DNA of 62,423 nucleotides from Myxococcota bacterium (GCA_023150895.1 JAKLJY010000038.1:1-62423), one strand, 5' to 3'; positions 11,170 to 20,741 are shown, counted from the stretch's first letter. The notes: a model not told the origin generated them from the letters alone. Program-made: numbers and translations.

Positions 11170-12249
11170 TCAGATGCCGGCGCGATGGCGCGCGGCGGAG
11201 GCTTCGTGGACGTGCGCCACGAGTCGCTTGACGTGGTCGGGCGGCGTCTGCGGGACGAGCCCGTGCCCGAGGTTGAAGACATGCCCCAAGGGTCCGGCCG
11301 CGTCGAGGATGCGGTCCGCCGTCGCCCGGATGTGCTCCCAGGGGCAGAGGAGCCGAATCGGATCCATGTTGCCCTGCAGCGCGAAGTCCGGCCCGACGAT
11401 GCCGCGGGCGGCGTCGAGCGGCAGCGTCCAGTCGACGCCGAGGACATCGGCGCCGGACGCGGCCACGCGGTCGAAATAGGTGCCGGTGCCCTTCGCGAAG
11501 ACGATGACCGGCACGCCGGGGCGGCGGACCTTCTGCACCAGGCGGCGGGTGTACTGCGTGCCCCACCGCTCGTAATCCTGCGGATCGAGGGCGCCGGCCC
11601 AGCTGTCGAAGATCTGCACGGCGCGGCAGCCGGCGTCGATCTGCATGTTCAGGAAGTCGGCGACCATGTCGACGAGCTTGTCGAACATGACCTCGGCCTC
11701 TTTCGGGTGCTGATACAGAAACGCCTTGGTCTTCTGGTAGTTCTTCGAGCCCCCGCCTTCGACGAGGTAGCTCGCCAGGGTGAACGGCGCGCCCGCGAAA
11801 CCGATGAGCGGAATCCTGGCCGGCAGCGCGGCCGTGATGAGCCGGCAGGCCTCGGCGACGTAGCCGAGGGTGTCCTTCGCCGGGGGCGTCTGCAGGCGGT
11901 GCACGTCGTCGGCTTTGGTGACGCCGTTCGTGATCTCGGGCCCGCCCTCCGGGAACTTCACCGTCACGCCCATCGCCTCGAGGGGGATGAGCAGGTCGCT
12001 GAAGAGAATCGCCGCGTCGACGCCGAGCAATTCGATGGGCTGCAGCGTGACCTCGCAGGCGAGCTCGGGCCGATGGCACATCGTCAGAAAGTCGGCCTTC
12101 TGACGGACGGCCCGGTACTCGGGCAGGTAGCGCCCGGCCTGTCGCATCAACCACACGGGTGTATGATCGACCGGCTGACGCCAGCAGGCGCGCAAAAACG
12201 TCGGGGCATCGGGCGGCAGATCGGGCGGGGTGGGCTTGAGGTCTTGCAT
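11170..12249 (-). CDS. hemE: Uroporphyrinogen decarboxylase
   Basis: 359 residues, normal for the family. It converts uroporphyrinogen III to coproporphyrinogen III in the cytoplasm. Diagnostic blocks are PVWLMRQAGRYLPEYR near the N-terminus, LGVDAAILFSDLLIP, GFAGAPFTLASYLVEGG and the C-terminal FNLGHGLVPQTPPDHV. The ATG is preceded by no clear Shine-Dalgarno site; upstream on the same strand a TTGCGT-16-TAACCT pair would give a very short leader. It is the first gene of the hemE-hemY unit and diverges from serC across 119 bp. Together with the HemF-like gene this gives three consecutive late steps of heme synthesis. Confidence 0.97.
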   Translation of the reverse strand: MQDLKPTPPDLPPDAPTFLRACWRQPVDHTPVWLMRQAGRYLPEYRAVRQKADFLTMCHRPELACEVTLQPIELLGVDAAILFSDLLIPLEAMGVTVKFPEGGPEITNGVTKADDVHRLQTPPAKDTLGYVAEACRLITAALPARIPLIGFAGAPFTLASYLVEGGGSKNYQKTKAFLYQHPKEAEVMFDKLVDMVADFLNMQIDAGCRAVQIFDSWAGALDPQDYERWGTQYTRRLVQKVRRPGVPVIVFAKGTGTYFDRVAASGADVLGVDWTLPLDAARGIVGPDFALQGNMDPIRLLCPWEHIRATADRILDAAGPLGHVFNLGHGLVPQTPPDHVKRLVAHVHEASAARHRAGI

Positions 12250-12330
12250 AGGCCGCGAAGGTTAGTCGGGGCGGCCGGGGACGCAACGGAAATCCGGGAC
12301 GAGCGGCGTGCGCGTCCCGCGCCGGGACGA

Positions 12331-12359
12331 TTGACGCGCACGCGCGCGCGGCGCACAGT
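12331..12359 (+). promoter_or_regulatory. Candidate sigma70-like promoter of serC
   Basis: A TTGACG -35 box and a weak CACAGT -10 box are separated by 17 bases. Initiation about seven bases downstream would fall only a few bases before the serC ATG, which has no Shine-Dalgarno sequence, so the transcript may be almost leaderless. The -10 match is poor, which keeps confidence low. Confidence 0.35.
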
Positions 12360-12368
12360 CCGCCCGCC

Positions 12369-13454
12369 ATGACGACACATACCCGCTACCACAACTTCTC
12401 GGCCGGCCCCGGCGCGCTTCCCCTGAGCGTGCTCGAGGAGGCGCAGCGCAACTTCCTGAATCACGAGGGCAAGGGCGCCGGGCTCATGGAGATGAGCCAC
12501 CGCACCAAGCCCTTCGAGAGCGTCCTCTACGCGGCGCGCGACACCCTCGCCGAGCTGTATGGTCTGCCCGACACGCACGAGGTGCTGTTCCTGCAGGGCG
12601 GCGCGCACCTGCAATTCGCGATGGTGCCGCTGAACCTCGGCGCCGGGGCCTACGTCGACACCGGCGTGTGGGCGAGCCGGGCCTACGAAGAGGCCGCGCG
12701 CGTCGGCCCCGCGTGGAAGATCTGGACGGACAAGGCCAACAACTACCGCGGCGTGCCGGCGTTCGGGACGTCCTTCGACGTGCCCGCCGACGCGAAGTAC
12801 CTGCACTACACGACGAACAACACGATCTACGGCACGCAGTGGCATCACGTCCCCGAGACGACGCTGCCCCTCGTCTCGGACATGTCGTCGGACTTCCTGT
12901 CCCGCCCCCTCGACCTCGGCCGGTTCGCCTTGGTCTATGCCGGCGCCCAGAAGAACGCCGGCCCGAGCGGCGTGACGATCGTCATCGGCCGCAAGGACCT
13001 CCTGCGCACGTTCACGGGGGCCGCCACCGTGCCGCTCATCATGCGCTACCCCATCCACGCCGAGAACGACTCCATGTACAACACGCCGAATACCTTCGGC
13101 GTCTACATGGTCGGGCTGGTGGCCAAGTGGGTGAAGGCGCAGGGCGGGCTCGCCGGGATGGCTGCGCAGGCCGAGGAGAAGGCCGGGCGCATCTACGGCG
13201 TGCTCGACGCGCACCCCGACGTCTTCGAGCCGCACGCCGCGCCGGAGAGCCGCTCGCGCATGAACCTGACGTTCCGCTTGAAGGGCGGGGCGGACGCCGA
13301 GAAGACGCTGCTCGCCGCCGCCGACGCCGCGGGCATCGTCGGCCTCAAGGGCCACCGTTCGGTCGGCGGTCTGCGCGCGTCTCTCTACAATGCCGTGCCG
13401 CGCGAGAGCGTCGAGGCCCTCGCCCGCCTGCTCGAGGACTTCGCGAAGCGCTGA
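12369..13454 (+). CDS. serC: Phosphoserine aminotransferase
   Basis: 361 residues. It transfers the amino group from glutamate to 3-phosphohydroxypyruvate with PLP, in serine synthesis (and pyridoxal synthesis in some bacteria). Family blocks are the N-terminal YHNFSAGPGALP, LFLQGGAHLQFAMVPLN, the PLP-lysine context YAGAQKNAGPSGV, and the C-terminal GHRSVGGLRASLYNA. The length is that of the class V aminotransferase SerC family. The ATG immediately precedes the conserved start of the fold. It stands upstream of a transporter and a DUF885 gene on the same strand, 37 bp before the transporter ATG. Confidence 0.97.
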   Translation: MTTHTRYHNFSAGPGALPLSVLEEAQRNFLNHEGKGAGLMEMSHRTKPFESVLYAARDTLAELYGLPDTHEVLFLQGGAHLQFAMVPLNLGAGAYVDTGVWASRAYEEAARVGPAWKIWTDKANNYRGVPAFGTSFDVPADAKYLHYTTNNTIYGTQWHHVPETTLPLVSDMSSDFLSRPLDLGRFALVYAGAQKNAGPSGVTIVIGRKDLLRTFTGAATVPLIMRYPIHAENDSMYNTPNTFGVYMVGLVAKWVKAQGGLAGMAAQAEEKAGRIYGVLDAHPDVFEPHAAPESRSRMNLTFRLKGGADAEKTLLAAADAAGIVGLKGHRSVGGLRASLYNAVPRESVEALARLLEDFAKR

Positions 13455-13491
13455 CGCGTCCGTCCCGTCCGCCCCGCCAACAGGAGGCCCC

Positions 13492-14799
13492 ATGGCCGCG
13501 CTCCACGTTCGCATGGGCCTCTGGGGCGCCGCCGGCGCCACCGCGGGCATTCTCTCTCACCACGTCGCCGGGGACGCCTCCTGGCTCGCCGGGGCGGTGC
13601 GGTACGGATCGCAGCCCATCGGGCAGATCTTCCTGCGCCTCCTGCAGATGCTGGTGGTGCCGCTCGCCTTCGCGGCGCTGGCCCTCGGCGTGGCCGACGT
13701 GGGGGACCTGCGGCGCTTCGGGCGCATCGGCCTCAAAACGCTCGTCTACACGGTGGTCGTCTCGTTCGTCGCCGTGCTCATCGGCCTGACGCTGGTGAAC
13801 CTGCTGCGACCGGGCGATGGCATCGAGCCCGCCGCGCGCGAGCTTCTCACGGCGGGTCTGGCGGACCGCGCGCAGGCCTACACCTCCGGCAAAGCGCCGC
13901 CGGCGGGCCTGGATCTGTTGATCACGCTCGTGCCGAGCAACCCCCTCGAGGCCGCTGCGACGGGCAACATTCTGGCGTGGATGACCTTCTCGCTGTTCAT
14001 CGGCGTGGGGCTTCTGCTCGTCGACACCCCGGGGACGCGGCAGTTTCGCGGGGCGCTCACCGGGCTCTACGAAATCTGCATGCGCCTCTTGCAGGCCATC
14101 CTGCGCATTGCGCCGTACGGCGTCGCGGCGCTCCTCTTCACGCTCACCGCGCAGCTCGGCGCCGAGGCCCTCGTGCCCCTCGGCAAGTACGTCGGCGTGG
14201 TGCTGCTCGCGCTCGGCCTCCATCAGTTCGGGGTGTATTCGCTCGCCGTCCGTTTCCTGGGTGGCATGCGGCCCCTCGTGTTCTTTCGGGCCATTCAGGA
14301 GGCCATGCTGACGGCGTTCTCGACGGCCTCGAGCAACGCCACGCTGCCCACCGCGCTGCGCGTCGCCGAGGAGCGCCTGCAATTGCCCCCGGCCATCGCC
14401 CGTTTCGTGCTCACCATCGGGGCAACGGCCAATCAGAACGGCACCGCACTGTTCGAGGGGGTGACGGTGCTCTTTCTGGCGCAGTTCTTCGGCGTCGACC
14501 TGTCCCTGACGCAGCAGTTCACCGTGCTCGTCGTCTGCGTACTTGCGGGCATCGGCACTGCGGGCGTGCCGGCCGGCTCGCTCCCGGTCATCGCGATGAT
14601 TCTGAAGATGGTCGACGTGCCCGTCGAAGGGATCGGCATCATCCTCGGCGTGGACCGTTTCCTCGACATGTGTCGCACCACCCTGAACGTCACCGGCGAC
14701 CTCGCCGCCGCCGTGGTCATCTCTCGGGGTCAGCCCCGCGGTGCCTTCGAGCCCGCGGCGGCCTCGCCCTCGACCACGGGAACTCCGGAGCCTCGATGA
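13492..14799 (+). CDS. Dicarboxylate/amino acid:cation symporter (DAACS family)
   Basis: 435 residues with multiple hydrophobic helices of the GltP/DctA elevator fold in the inner membrane. Family hallmarks are GQIFLRLLQMLVVPLAFAAL in the first helices, a Ser-rich re-entrant loop (FSTASSNATLPTALR) and GATANQNGTALFEG, the counterpart of the TINMDGTA cation-binding motif. The likely substrate is glutamate, aspartate or a C4-dicarboxylate; the sequence alone does not decide. The ATG has a clear AGGAGG site six bases upstream, which fixes the start. The stop overlaps the ATG of the next gene (ATGA), so the two are coupled. Confidence 0.93.
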   Translation: MAALHVRMGLWGAAGATAGILSHHVAGDASWLAGAVRYGSQPIGQIFLRLLQMLVVPLAFAALALGVADVGDLRRFGRIGLKTLVYTVVVSFVAVLIGLTLVNLLRPGDGIEPAARELLTAGLADRAQAYTSGKAPPAGLDLLITLVPSNPLEAAATGNILAWMTFSLFIGVGLLLVDTPGTRQFRGALTGLYEICMRLLQAILRIAPYGVAALLFTLTAQLGAEALVPLGKYVGVVLLALGLHQFGVYSLAVRFLGGMRPLVFFRAIQEAMLTAFSTASSNATLPTALRVAEERLQLPPAIARFVLTIGATANQNGTALFEGVTVLFLAQFFGVDLSLTQQFTVLVVCVLAGIGTAGVPAGSLPVIAMILKMVDVPVEGIGIILGVDRFLDMCRTTLNVTGDLAAAVVISRGQPRGAFEPAAASPSTTGTPEPR

Positions 14800-16469
14800 C
14801 ACTGCCTTCCACCGATGCCTTTGCCCTCTCCGACGCCCTCGTGGAGCGGGTCGCCGCGCTGCGCCCGACGATGGCCACCTTCATGGGGGTCCGCGGGCAC
14901 GACACCGCCTGGGATGACTTCTCGCCCGACGGTCTGTCCCGGCAGGCCGCCCTGCTGACAGAGGTCGACGCCGCGCTCGCCGCGCTGCCGCCGGCCCCCG
15001 ATGCCTGGCACGGACTCGCCGCCGCGACGCTGGCCGACTTCACGAGCCTGGAGCGCGAGCGCCTGGAGAGCGGCGACGCCTACCACGATCTGAACGGCCT
15101 CGCCTCGAGCTTTCAGGTGCTGCGCATGGTCTTCGACGTGATGGACGCGTCGACGCCCGAGGGCGCAGCGGCCGTCGAAGCACGGCTCACCGGCCTGCCC
15201 GTCGCGTTGGAGAGTTATCGGCGCCTGCTCTCGCACGGCCTGGAGACGGGCGAGATCGTCGCCGCCCGGCAGGTGCGGCTCGTGATCGATCAGGCCCGCC
15301 TGGCCGCGGCGCCGGACGGCTTCTTCACGGGGCTCGCCGCGCGCCTCGACACCCCGGGGGCTGCGGCGGGCGCGGCGGCGACCCGGGCCGCCTACGTGGC
15401 CTTCGCGGACTGGCTCGAGGGGGCGTATCTGCCGCAGGCCCGCACACACGACGCCGTCGGGCCCGAACGCTACGCCCGGGCCGCACGGCGGATGCTCGGG
15501 GCAATCATCGACCCGGTCGAGACCTATGCCTGGGGCTGGACGGAGGTCCGCACGATTCTGGCCGAGATGACCCGGCTGGCCGCGTCGATCCGCCCGGGGG
15601 CCACCCTGACGGAGACGCTCGCCTGGCTTCGGGATGGCTCGGACCTTCGGGCGCCGGATCTCGAGGGCTTCCTGGCCTTCATCCGCGAACGACAGACGCA
15701 GGCGCTCGCCGCCCTCGTCGATACCTCTTTCGACGTGCCCGAGCCCGTGCGTCACGTCGAGGTCCGACACGCGCCGGAGACGGGCGTCCGCGGCGCGTAT
15801 TACATGCAGCCCTCGGAGGACTTCTCCCGGCCGGGTGGCATCTGGTACGCCCGGGACGCGGCCGGCAGCGCCCCCCTCTTCGACGAGGTCAGCACCGCCT
15901 ACCACGAGGGTTTTCCGGGGCACCACCTGCAGATCGGGCTGCAGATCGCGCAGACGGCGCATCTCTCGCGTTGGCAGCGCCTCGGGGACGGTTTTTCGGG
16001 GTACGCGGAGGGCTGGGCGCTCTACGCCGAACAACTCATGCTCGAACTCGGGTTCTACGAGCGGCCCGAGTACGTGCTCGGGATGTATGCGAACCAGCTC
16101 ATGCGGGCGCTGCGGGTGGTCATCGACATCGGCCTGCACCTCGAGCTGCCCATCCCTGCGGACGCCCCGTTCGAGGCCGGCGAGCCCTGGACGTTCGACC
16201 GGGCCGTGCATGTATTGAACACGTTCGGGGGGATGGACGTCACCCATGCCGAGAGCGACGTGAATCGCTACCTCGGCTGGCCGGGGCAGGCCATCAGCTA
16301 CAAGGTCGGGCAGCGTGTCTTCCTGGCGCTGCGCGAACACTGGCGCGCCTTGCAGGGCGACACGCCGGCGAGCCTGCGGGCGTTTCACACCACCGTGCTC
16401 GGCTGTGGCAACGTCGGGCTCGACCGCCTCGAGGCGATCGTCAGGGCGGCGGCGACGCAGCAGCCTTAG
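14796..16469 (+). CDS. DUF885 family metallopeptidase-like protein
   Basis: 557 residues, typical for DUF885. The family is related to zinc carboxypeptidase/thimet-like folds, and the visible metal motif HEGFPGHHLQ (HExxxHH) near residue 370 supports a metalloenzyme. A second conserved stretch EGWALYAEQLMLELGFY follows. No signal peptide is seen, so it is probably cytoplasmic. The ATG overlaps the transporter stop by four bases, giving translational coupling; the pair may import and process peptides or amino-acid derivatives, which is an inference. Its 3' end overlaps the convergent ABC ATPase gene by 29 bp. Confidence 0.88.
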   Translation: MTLPSTDAFALSDALVERVAALRPTMATFMGVRGHDTAWDDFSPDGLSRQAALLTEVDAALAALPPAPDAWHGLAAATLADFTSLERERLESGDAYHDLNGLASSFQVLRMVFDVMDASTPEGAAAVEARLTGLPVALESYRRLLSHGLETGEIVAARQVRLVIDQARLAAAPDGFFTGLAARLDTPGAAAGAAATRAAYVAFADWLEGAYLPQARTHDAVGPERYARAARRMLGAIIDPVETYAWGWTEVRTILAEMTRLAASIRPGATLTETLAWLRDGSDLRAPDLEGFLAFIRERQTQALAALVDTSFDVPEPVRHVEVRHAPETGVRGAYYMQPSEDFSRPGGIWYARDAAGSAPLFDEVSTAYHEGFPGHHLQIGLQIAQTAHLSRWQRLGDGFSGYAEGWALYAEQLMLELGFYERPEYVLGMYANQLMRALRVVIDIGLHLELPIPADAPFEAGEPWTFDRAVHVLNTFGGMDVTHAESDVNRYLGWPGQAISYKVGQRVFLALREHWRALQGDTPASLRAFHTTVLGCGNVGLDRLEAIVRAAATQQP

Positions 16470-18153
16470 CCGCAGTGCCTTCGGAGGCCGGTGCGTCCTC
16501 GCCCGGCCCCGACCCCGCACCCGCACCCGCGAAAATAAACGCCTGCACCCGCGGATCCGGCGAGGCGCGCAAGGCGTCCGGCGAACCGACGGCCAGCATT
16601 TCGCCCTGATAGACCATGGCGATCTGATCGGCGATGCGAAACGTCGAGAGCATGTCGTGACTGATGACGACCGACGTGATCGGAAACTGTTCGGCGGCTT
16701 CGACGATCATGTCGTCGACCCGGCGCATCATCACGGGGTCCTGCCCTGTGGTCGGCTCGTCGTAGATCATGATCTCGGGCTGCGTGATGATCGCCCGCGC
16801 GAGGCCGACGCGCTTGCGCTCCCCGTTGGAACACTCCGCCGGGAAGCGCCCGAGCAGGTGGGGCACCTTCAGGCGCTCGGCGACCTCGTCGACCCGCGCC
16901 GCGACGGCCTTGCGGTCGAGCCGCGGGGCACCGGGCGCCCGGCGCCGCTCGACCAGCGGAAACGCGATGTTCTCGCGCACCGTCAGCGAGTCGAACAGGG
17001 CCGCCCCCTGGAACAGCATGCCGATACGCGCACGCAGGGCGATCAACGCATCCGTGCCGAGGTCGCCGACGCTCTGCCCGAAGACCTCGACCGTGCCGGC
17101 GTCGGGCATCAGGAGGCCGGTGATGTGTTTGATCAGCACCGACTTCCCCGAGCCCGAACCGCCGATGACGACCGTGATCTTGCGCGCCGGGATGTCGAGA
17201 TTCACGCCCTTCAGGACACGATTGGTGCCGAAGGACTTCTCGAGGCCGCGAATGGAGACCACCGGTGGGGGCCCGCTCGGGGCGGCGTCGGTCGGCACCG
17301 CCTCGCCCCCCCCCTGCACGCCCCCGGCACCGGGCGCTCCGCCCGCCTCGACGCGGCCCATGCGTTCGACGACCGCATTGCCCATGAACGCGACGACGGC
17401 CGGGTTCGGATCGGCCCGAACCTCGTCGAACGACCCCGTCGAGATGATGCGGCCACCGTCGAGCATTGCCATGTGATCCGCGAGGCGCCGGTTCGAGGCC
17501 ATGTCGTGCGACACGATGACACTCGTGATGCCGAACGTCCGTCGCGTCTTCACGATCAGCTCGTCGACGAACTCGATCATCACCGGGTCGAGGCCCGTCG
17601 TCGGCTCGTCGAAGAGCACGACCTCGGGGTTGGTGACCACCGCCCGCGCCAAGGCCACGCGCTTCTTCATGCCGCCGGAGAGCGAGGCCGGCAACAGATC
17701 GCGGGCGTGCGGCAGCCCGAGCATCTCGAGCAGCTCGGTGACGAGTCGAGCGATCTCCGGCCGTGCCATGCGGGTATTGTTCGCGAGCGGGAACGCGATG
17801 TTGTCGAAGACGGTCAGCGAGTCGATGAGCGCGTAGTTCTGAAAGACCATCGTGCAGCGCTTGCGCAGCTCGGTGCGTTCGCGCTCGCCGATGGCGGCGA
17901 GATCCCGACCGAAGAGCAACACCTGCCCGGCGTCCGGCAACGTCAGGCCGTTCATCAGGCGCAGCAGCACGCTCTTGCCGCTCCCGGACTGACCCACGAT
18001 CACCGTCGTTCGGCCTGGGGTGATCGCCAGGTCGAGCCCGTCGAGGACCGTCTTGTCGCCGAAGCGTTTGGTGACACCCCGCAGCTCGATGACCGGGCGG
18101 TCCGCGGGCCAGCGCGGCACGTCGGGCAGGAGCAGGTTGCGCCGTTCCGTCAT
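16441..18153 (-). CDS. Tandem-fused MlaF-like ABC transporter ATPase (two nucleotide-binding domains)
   Basis: 570 residues with two complete ABC ATPase units. Domain 1: Walker A GQSGSGKS (54-61), signature LSGGMKKR (158-165), Walker B VVLFDEPTTGLDP. Domain 2: Walker A GGSGSGKS (331-338), an altered signature CSNGERKR (441-448), Walker B IMIYDEPTTGQDP. A Gly/Ala/Pro linker joins them. Both halves resemble MlaF/Ttg2A of retrograde phospholipid transport (TTGLDPV context, HDMAS switch region), but no MlaE permease or MCE protein lies nearby. The ATG overlaps the stop of the IgGFc-like gene (ATGA), so it ends a six-gene operon. An Ala-rich tail of about 40 residues follows domain 2. Confidence 0.9.
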   Translation of the reverse strand: MTERRNLLLPDVPRWPADRPVIELRGVTKRFGDKTVLDGLDLAITPGRTTVIVGQSGSGKSVLLRLMNGLTLPDAGQVLLFGRDLAAIGERERTELRKRCTMVFQNYALIDSLTVFDNIAFPLANNTRMARPEIARLVTELLEMLGLPHARDLLPASLSGGMKKRVALARAVVTNPEVVLFDEPTTGLDPVMIEFVDELIVKTRRTFGITSVIVSHDMASNRRLADHMAMLDGGRIISTGSFDEVRADPNPAVVAFMGNAVVERMGRVEAGGAPGAGGVQGGGEAVPTDAAPSGPPPVVSIRGLEKSFGTNRVLKGVNLDIPARKITVVIGGSGSGKSVLIKHITGLLMPDAGTVEVFGQSVGDLGTDALIALRARIGMLFQGAALFDSLTVRENIAFPLVERRRAPGAPRLDRKAVAARVDEVAERLKVPHLLGRFPAECSNGERKRVGLARAIITQPEIMIYDEPTTGQDPVMMRRVDDMIVEAAEQFPITSVVISHDMLSTFRIADQIAMVYQGEMLAVGSPDALRASPDPRVQAFIFAGAGAGSGPGEDAPASEGTAAKAAASPPP

Positions 18154-20726
18154 GGGCCCGCGCGCCAGCGCGCCGCGACCGGGAAAGCCGTCGAGTGACC
18201 CTCGCCGTAACCGAAGTAGACGGCGCTGAAGGGTCGGTCGCTCGCGAGCCGCTGCACGGTGCCGCTCGGGGCGGCGAGCTCAATCGTCACATCGAGCGTC
18301 CCGGGGATGCCGACGGCCGCGGCGAGGTTCACCAGTTGACCCTGATAGCGCAGGCGCGCGCCGGCGGGCAGGACGACCTGAATGGCGGACCGCATGAAGC
18401 CGACCGGCGGGGCGAGCGTCGCCTCGAGCGTTCGGTGGGCGCGGGCGACGGGCGCGAACAGGGCGGGATCACCCAGACCGTTCAACGCGCCGCCGGCGGG
18501 CACCGCCTCTTGCCCCGACAGGACACCCATCGCCCAGATGGGGCCCGTCGCCTCCAGACCGAACGGCATGCGGGTCGCAATCTCACAGATTTCGCCGGCG
18601 TCGAGCGTGAACGTGTCCGCGGCCACCGAGAGATCGAGACACCGCGGCGTGCCCGGCGTGCCCGCCGGCATGTCTCCGAGGGCGGCGAGGTCCTCCGTCG
18701 TCGTCAGGCGCGTCCCGTCGAGATCCGCGACAATCCGGAAGTAGGTGACGTCGTCCGGATCGTTCCCCGCCCGGAACGGGGCCGGGACCAGGGTGTAGCT
18801 CTGCGCCCAGCGGTCGGCGGGCGCCAGGAACTCCTCGACGTGGTCACAGGCGGAGAGCGAGTGCGGCATGCGCGTGCAGGTGTGGCTGCTGAGGACGCCG
18901 ATGGGGGCGTCCGCGGTGACGAGCGTCCCGCTGAGATCCGGGACGCGGTTGGCGTCGGGCACCATCACCGGCGACGACAGCGTGGCCGCGTCGCCCGGCT
19001 GCAATGCCACGGACCGCCGCGCACCGTTCGACACCAGGCGCCCCCCCGCGTCGAGGACCACGGTCGCCGCCGCCGCCGCCGGCGCAACGTCGACGGAGGT
19101 CGCGCCTGCGGGCACGACCGAGAGGTGGGCCGGGTAGACGCCGCCGAATCCCGTCGGCCAGCTCGGGACCGCAAGGGCCCGGAACCGGCGTCCGCTCAGT
19201 GCCGTCGGCGGCACCAGCGAGGCGTCCGCGGAGAAGTACTGCGAGCTCTGGATCGGGCTGTGTTGCACGACGACCACCGGCAGGTCGCTCGTCAGATGCC
19301 ACGTCGCCCGCCGCACGGCCGAGCGCGTGAGGTCCTGCGCCGGATTCGGGTGGGGCAGAATGAACCGGGCGAACCCGCCCGCAGGGATCCGGGCGGCGTG
19401 CGCGGAGCCGATCTGATCCTGGACCGCCGCGCCGGCGCCGTCGAAGATGGCCGAGGTCAGCGTCTCGGCCGCCCCCCCGAACGCGGACGGATTGGCCGGC
19501 ACCACCACGCGGCTCACGAGCACCGCCTCGCGTTCGTCGGCGTCGCGGATGTGCACCTCGACACCGACGTTCGACGGGTTGGCGACCATCACGCCGAACG
19601 GGATGGCGACGTTGCCGTCGGGCGCGCCGAAGATGAGGTTCGGGCTCTCCGTGAAGCGGAAGTCGCAGCCGCGCTCTCCCTCGAGGCGAGCGGCGTTGGC
19701 GCACGTGATGGCCGTGCAGCGGTCGGCATCACAGACCTCGCCGGCGCCGCAGAGGCTCGAGACCCAGACGCCGTCGACACATCGCCGGACGAGGGCGATG
19801 TCGCCGGGATCACAGGTCTGAGCGTCCGGGGGACACCCGGGGCTCGGGCCGGCGTCGACGTCGACCTGATTGTCACAGGCGTTGCCACGCCCGTCGCCGT
19901 CGTCGTCGAGCTGACTGAAATTCGGGACGAGCGGACAGTTGTCGCAGGCATCCCCGACGCCGTCGTTGTCCGTGTCCGCCCGGTTCGCCGACGGCACGCG
20001 CGGGCAGTTGTCCTCCGCGTCGGGAATGCCATCGCCGTCGTCGTCGCCCTCGACTTCGCAGGCGTTGCCAATGCCATCGCCGTCGTCGTCGAGCTGACTG
20101 AAGTTGGGCGTCTGCGCGCAGTTGTCACACGCGTCGCCGACACCGTCGTTGTCCGCGTCCCGCTGATCGGGGTTGAAGACCACCGCGCAGTTGTCCGCGC
20201 GCCCGGGCACCCCGTCCGCGTCGTCGTCGTCGAGATCGCAGGCGTCGCCGACGCCATCGGCGTCACCATCGGCCTGATCGGCGTTGGTGGTGTCGGGGCA
20301 GTTGTCGCAGACGTCACCGGCGTCGTCGTCGTCCCGGTCGGCCTGATTGTTGTTTGCGGCCCGCGGGCAGTTGTCCTCCGCGTCGGGCACGCCGTCATCG
20401 TCGCGGTCGCCCGGCGGACCGATGGCCGCGTCGGGATCGGGGAGCGACGCGTCCGGGGTCTCCCCGCCGACCGGGGGGTCGTTGCCGCCCGCCCCGCCGG
20501 GGTTCTCGCCCCCGGAGCCGCCCGCGGGGTCTCCCCCCGCGCCGCCGGGCGCCGCCCCCCCCGTGCCGCCCGTCCCACCCGACGGTGGGGTGTCACCCCC
20601 CGCGGGGCCGGCGTCCGTGCCCGGGCCGACCGCGCCGGCGTCCTTCGCCGAGTCGTTCGTCGCGAGGCAACCTGCCAGACCCAGGACCATCAGGGCCACC
20701 TTCGCGGCCGGTCGTCGCACGATCAT
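18150..20726 (-). CDS. Surface lipoprotein with thrombospondin type 3 repeats and an IgGFc-binding-like domain
   Basis: 858 residues. A signal peptide ends in a perfect lipobox (LAGC). Next is a Gly/Pro/Thr-rich linker to about residue 90, then some seven Asp-rich calcium-binding type 3 repeats (DxDxDGxxDxxDNCP) to about 290, a small Cys-rich segment, and a beta-rich C-terminal half. That half carries hallmarks of the IgGFc_binding family found widely in Myxococcota: HTCTRMPHSLSACDHVEEFL, PADRWAQSYTLVPAP, VLSGQEAVP. It is probably displayed on the outer membrane and Ca-stabilised; the ligand is unknown. The start ATG precedes the signal peptide, 15 bp after the previous gene. It is coupled by overlap to the ABC ATPase. 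Confidence 0.88.
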   Translation of the reverse strand: MIVRRPAAKVALMVLGLAGCLATNDSAKDAGAVGPGTDAGPAGGDTPPSGGTGGTGGAAPGGAGGDPAGGSGGENPGGAGGNDPPVGGETPDASLPDPDAAIGPPGDRDDDGVPDAEDNCPRAANNNQADRDDDDAGDVCDNCPDTTNADQADGDADGVGDACDLDDDDADGVPGRADNCAVVFNPDQRDADNDGVGDACDNCAQTPNFSQLDDDGDGIGNACEVEGDDDGDGIPDAEDNCPRVPSANRADTDNDGVGDACDNCPLVPNFSQLDDDGDGRGNACDNQVDVDAGPSPGCPPDAQTCDPGDIALVRRCVDGVWVSSLCGAGEVCDADRCTAITCANAARLEGERGCDFRFTESPNLIFGAPDGNVAIPFGVMVANPSNVGVEVHIRDADEREAVLVSRVVVPANPSAFGGAAETLTSAIFDGAGAAVQDQIGSAHAARIPAGGFARFILPHPNPAQDLTRSAVRRATWHLTSDLPVVVVQHSPIQSSQYFSADASLVPPTALSGRRFRALAVPSWPTGFGGVYPAHLSVVPAGATSVDVAPAAAAATVVLDAGGRLVSNGARRSVALQPGDAATLSSPVMVPDANRVPDLSGTLVTADAPIGVLSSHTCTRMPHSLSACDHVEEFLAPADRWAQSYTLVPAPFRAGNDPDDVTYFRIVADLDGTRLTTTEDLAALGDMPAGTPGTPRCLDLSVAADTFTLDAGEICEIATRMPFGLEATGPIWAMGVLSGQEAVPAGGALNGLGDPALFAPVARAHRTLEATLAPPVGFMRSAIQVVLPAGARLRYQGQLVNLAAAVGIPGTLDVTIELAAPSGTVQRLASDRPFSAVYFGYGEGHSTAFPVAARWRAGP
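19876..20160. repeat. Internal 102-bp duplication within the type 3 repeat region
   Basis: Bases 19876-19977 and 20059-20160 align without gaps and are about four fifths identical by eye. Each encodes one and a half Asp/Cys calcium-binding repeats (GDACDNC ... FSQLDDDGDG), so the array appears to have grown by duplication. It is coding repeat DNA, not a CRISPR or satellite. Confidence 0.7.
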
Positions 20727-20741
20727 GTTCTCTCCGAGTGC

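Noticed and set aside
19880-20400. Regular repeats resembling a CRISPR array
   Set aside because: Units are degenerate, lie fully in frame and encode Asp/Cys calcium-binding repeats; there are no identical direct repeats with unique spacers and no cas genes.
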